Shown: positions 63,547 to 64,000 of the stretch, piece after piece | How positions within the stretch are numbered: the stretch's first letter is position 1 | Layout: every line of letters begins with the position of its first letter | Assembly (NCBI RefSeq): GCF_019218285.1 | Contig: NZ_JAHUZG010000002.1 | Span: forward strand, 496,001 to 560,000 | Origin: Antarctobacter sediminis | Lineage (GTDB): Bacteria > Pseudomonadota > Alphaproteobacteria > Rhodobacterales > Rhodobacteraceae | Direction: 5' to 3' | DNA: 64,000 bases | Notes under the pieces: generated by a model | Database searches by the model: none | Seen by the model: only the letters and a program-made list of their open reading frames with translations | What the model was told of the DNA's origin: nothing | Position numbers and translations under genes: made by a program

Positions 63547-63560
63547 CTTCCTCTCCGCCA
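63547..63560 (+). repeat. Right attachment site (attR core)
   Basis: CTTCCTCTCCGCCA repeats the last 14 nt of tRNA-Ser(GGA). Flanks differ on both sides, as expected for a crossover core. No other part of the tRNA is repeated here. Confidence 0.75.
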
Positions 63561-63740
63561 TACATACCGATCAGCAGTGATTTCACGTGGTTTGCCATGT
63601 ACCGGGCAGATACATGCGCGCCTGTGCTGTGGAGGGATGTGAGGGCTGGCGAGTCAAAGCCGGCCGCATTCAAGGAAAGATCCCCGAGATTGCCAGCGGT
63701 TGGCTGTTGGCGTCAGGCCGTGTTGTCACACAAGTAGGGC

Positions 63741-63768
63741 GGTATCAGCCCGCGGACGGGCTGATACC
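63741..63768 (-). terminator. Hairpin downstream of the RND-pump gene
   Basis: GGTATCAGCCCG (63741-63752) and CGGGCTGATACC (63757-63768) form a perfect 12-bp stem with a 4-nt loop CGGA. It lies 7 nt past the stop of the minus-strand gene at 63776. There is no T-run, so it may also protect the RNA end. Confidence 0.6.
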
Positions 63769-63775
63769 GATGGTG

Positions 63776-64000
63776 TCACGCAGCGGCGGCTTTTGCCTCT
63801 TTGCGTGATTTTGCGTCCTCTTTCCGCGCCCGCGGAAAGAAGCTGTAGTAGAAGACGGGCGCCGCAATCAGCGTCAGGATCGATGCAAACCCAAGGCCGC
63901 CCATGATCGTCACCGCCATCGATGCAAAGAAGGCATCCGACAGCAGGGGGATCATGCCAAGGATGGTCGTCGCCGCAGCCAGCACCACCGGTCGCAAACG
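63776..64000 (-). CDS. RND efflux transporter permease, C-terminal end only
   Basis: Only the last 74 or so residues are inside the window; the gene runs past position 64000. The sequence RPVVLAAATTILGMIPLLSD, FFASMAVTIMGGLGFASILT and LIAAPVFYYSFFPR is the last part of an AcrB/HAE-type RND permease (the final transmembrane helices). The basic, alanine-rich tail KEDAKSRKEAKAAAA ends the protein. This gene shows what lies to the right of the island. Confidence 0.85.
   Translation of the reverse strand, partial: RLRPVVLAAATTILGMIPLLSDAFFASMAVTIMGGLGFASILTLIAAPVFYYSFFPRARKEDAKSRKEAKAAAA

Larger units (their letters stand above)
50676..63560. mobile_element. Capsid-forming phage satellite (cf-PICI-like), about 12.9 kb
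   Basis: The element sits between two 14-bp direct repeats, one being the end of tRNA-Ser(GGA). Contents in order: integrase, four small head-associated genes, fused protease-capsid, portal, a regulator, small gene, two cargo genes on the plus strand, large and small terminase, iteron region, primase-helicase. There are no tail, tape-measure, lysis or CI-like repressor genes. This set is that of capsid-forming PICIs, which make heads and package their own DNA but depend on a helper for tails. A decayed prophage is the alternative, but the packaging and head frames are intact and overlap tightly. Confidence 0.75.

Noticed and set aside
50676-63560. Gene transfer agent cluster, which many Rhodobacterales carry
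   Set aside because: GTA clusters have tail and baseplate genes, no integrase, no primase and no att repeats. This element has the opposite pattern.
63476-63673. Small minus-strand frame across attR
   Set aside because: It spans the recombination site, so it would exist only by chance after integration, and it has no recognisable ribosome site or family.

Overview
The window is high-GC, gene-dense chromosomal DNA from an alphaproteobacterium, almost certainly a roseobacter-type member of the Rhodobacterales. The main evidence is a SAM/SAH riboswitch in front of metK (an RNA class known from Rhodobacterales), a class II (CP4-like) EPSP synthase, Irr divergent from fabA, PutR/PutA, and the phoH-ybeY-corC-lnt-metK gene order. 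Almost all of positions 1-50,599 is ordinary core genome. Positions 50,600-63,560 are a compact integrated mobile element, and the chromosome resumes after it with the end of an RND efflux pump gene.

Layout. 1-4.7 kb: partial tRNA-Arg, LacI-type regulator, cmk, aroA, trmB and an exported ClpP-like protein. 4.8-10.7 kb: metK with its riboswitch, then lnt, corC, ybeY, a small unknown gene and phoH, all on the minus strand. 10.9-15.9 kb: a lipoprotein and an OmpA-family protein that share a motif, miaB, a glycosyltransferase-like gene, a double-GAF sensor and a lipoprotein. 15.9-20.1 kb: fabI, fabB, an intruding exported-protein gene, fabA and divergent irr. 20.2-26.1 kb: a TauD-like dioxygenase, tRNA-Leu(UAA), a TPR protein, putR and putA. 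26.2-32.8 kb: rhomboid, GFA protein, inositol monophosphatase, small exported proteins, YHS protein, aspC, an XRE regulator, sdhE and a MarR/LdtR-like regulator. 32.9-37.2 kb: two overlapping vWA proteins, a glyoxalase, and a Slam-like outer-membrane translocon with its TbpB-like lipoprotein. 37.4-50.5 kb: thyA, folA, a GIY-YIG gene of foreign composition, parE, a second ClpP-like exported protein, a P1 peptidase, sseB, a uracil-DNA glycosylase, an ArsR/ArsP arsenic operon with a duplicated operator, kpsT, kpsE and a nitroreductase.

The most interesting region is the island in tRNA-Ser(GGA). It is bounded by a 14-bp direct repeat (50,676-50,689 and 63,547-63,560) and is about 12.9 kb long. 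It encodes a tyrosine integrase, a primase-helicase beside an iteron-rich candidate origin, small and large terminase, portal, a fused prohead protease/major capsid protein, a capsid decoration protein and a gpW-like connector. I find no tail, lysis or phage-type repressor gene. That gene set matches capsid-forming phage-inducible chromosomal islands (cf-PICIs), satellites that build their own heads and take tails from a helper phage. Between the packaging and head modules, on the opposite strand, sit two lower-GC genes (a soluble protein and a four-helix membrane protein). They look like cargo and are candidates for an undescribed anti-phage system.

Read together, the host genes cover membrane lipid and lipoprotein biogenesis (fabA/B/I, lnt, Slam), iron and proline regulation (irr, putR), RNA maturation (trmB, miaB, ybeY), thymidylate/folate supply (thyA-folA) and surface polysaccharide export (kpsT/E).
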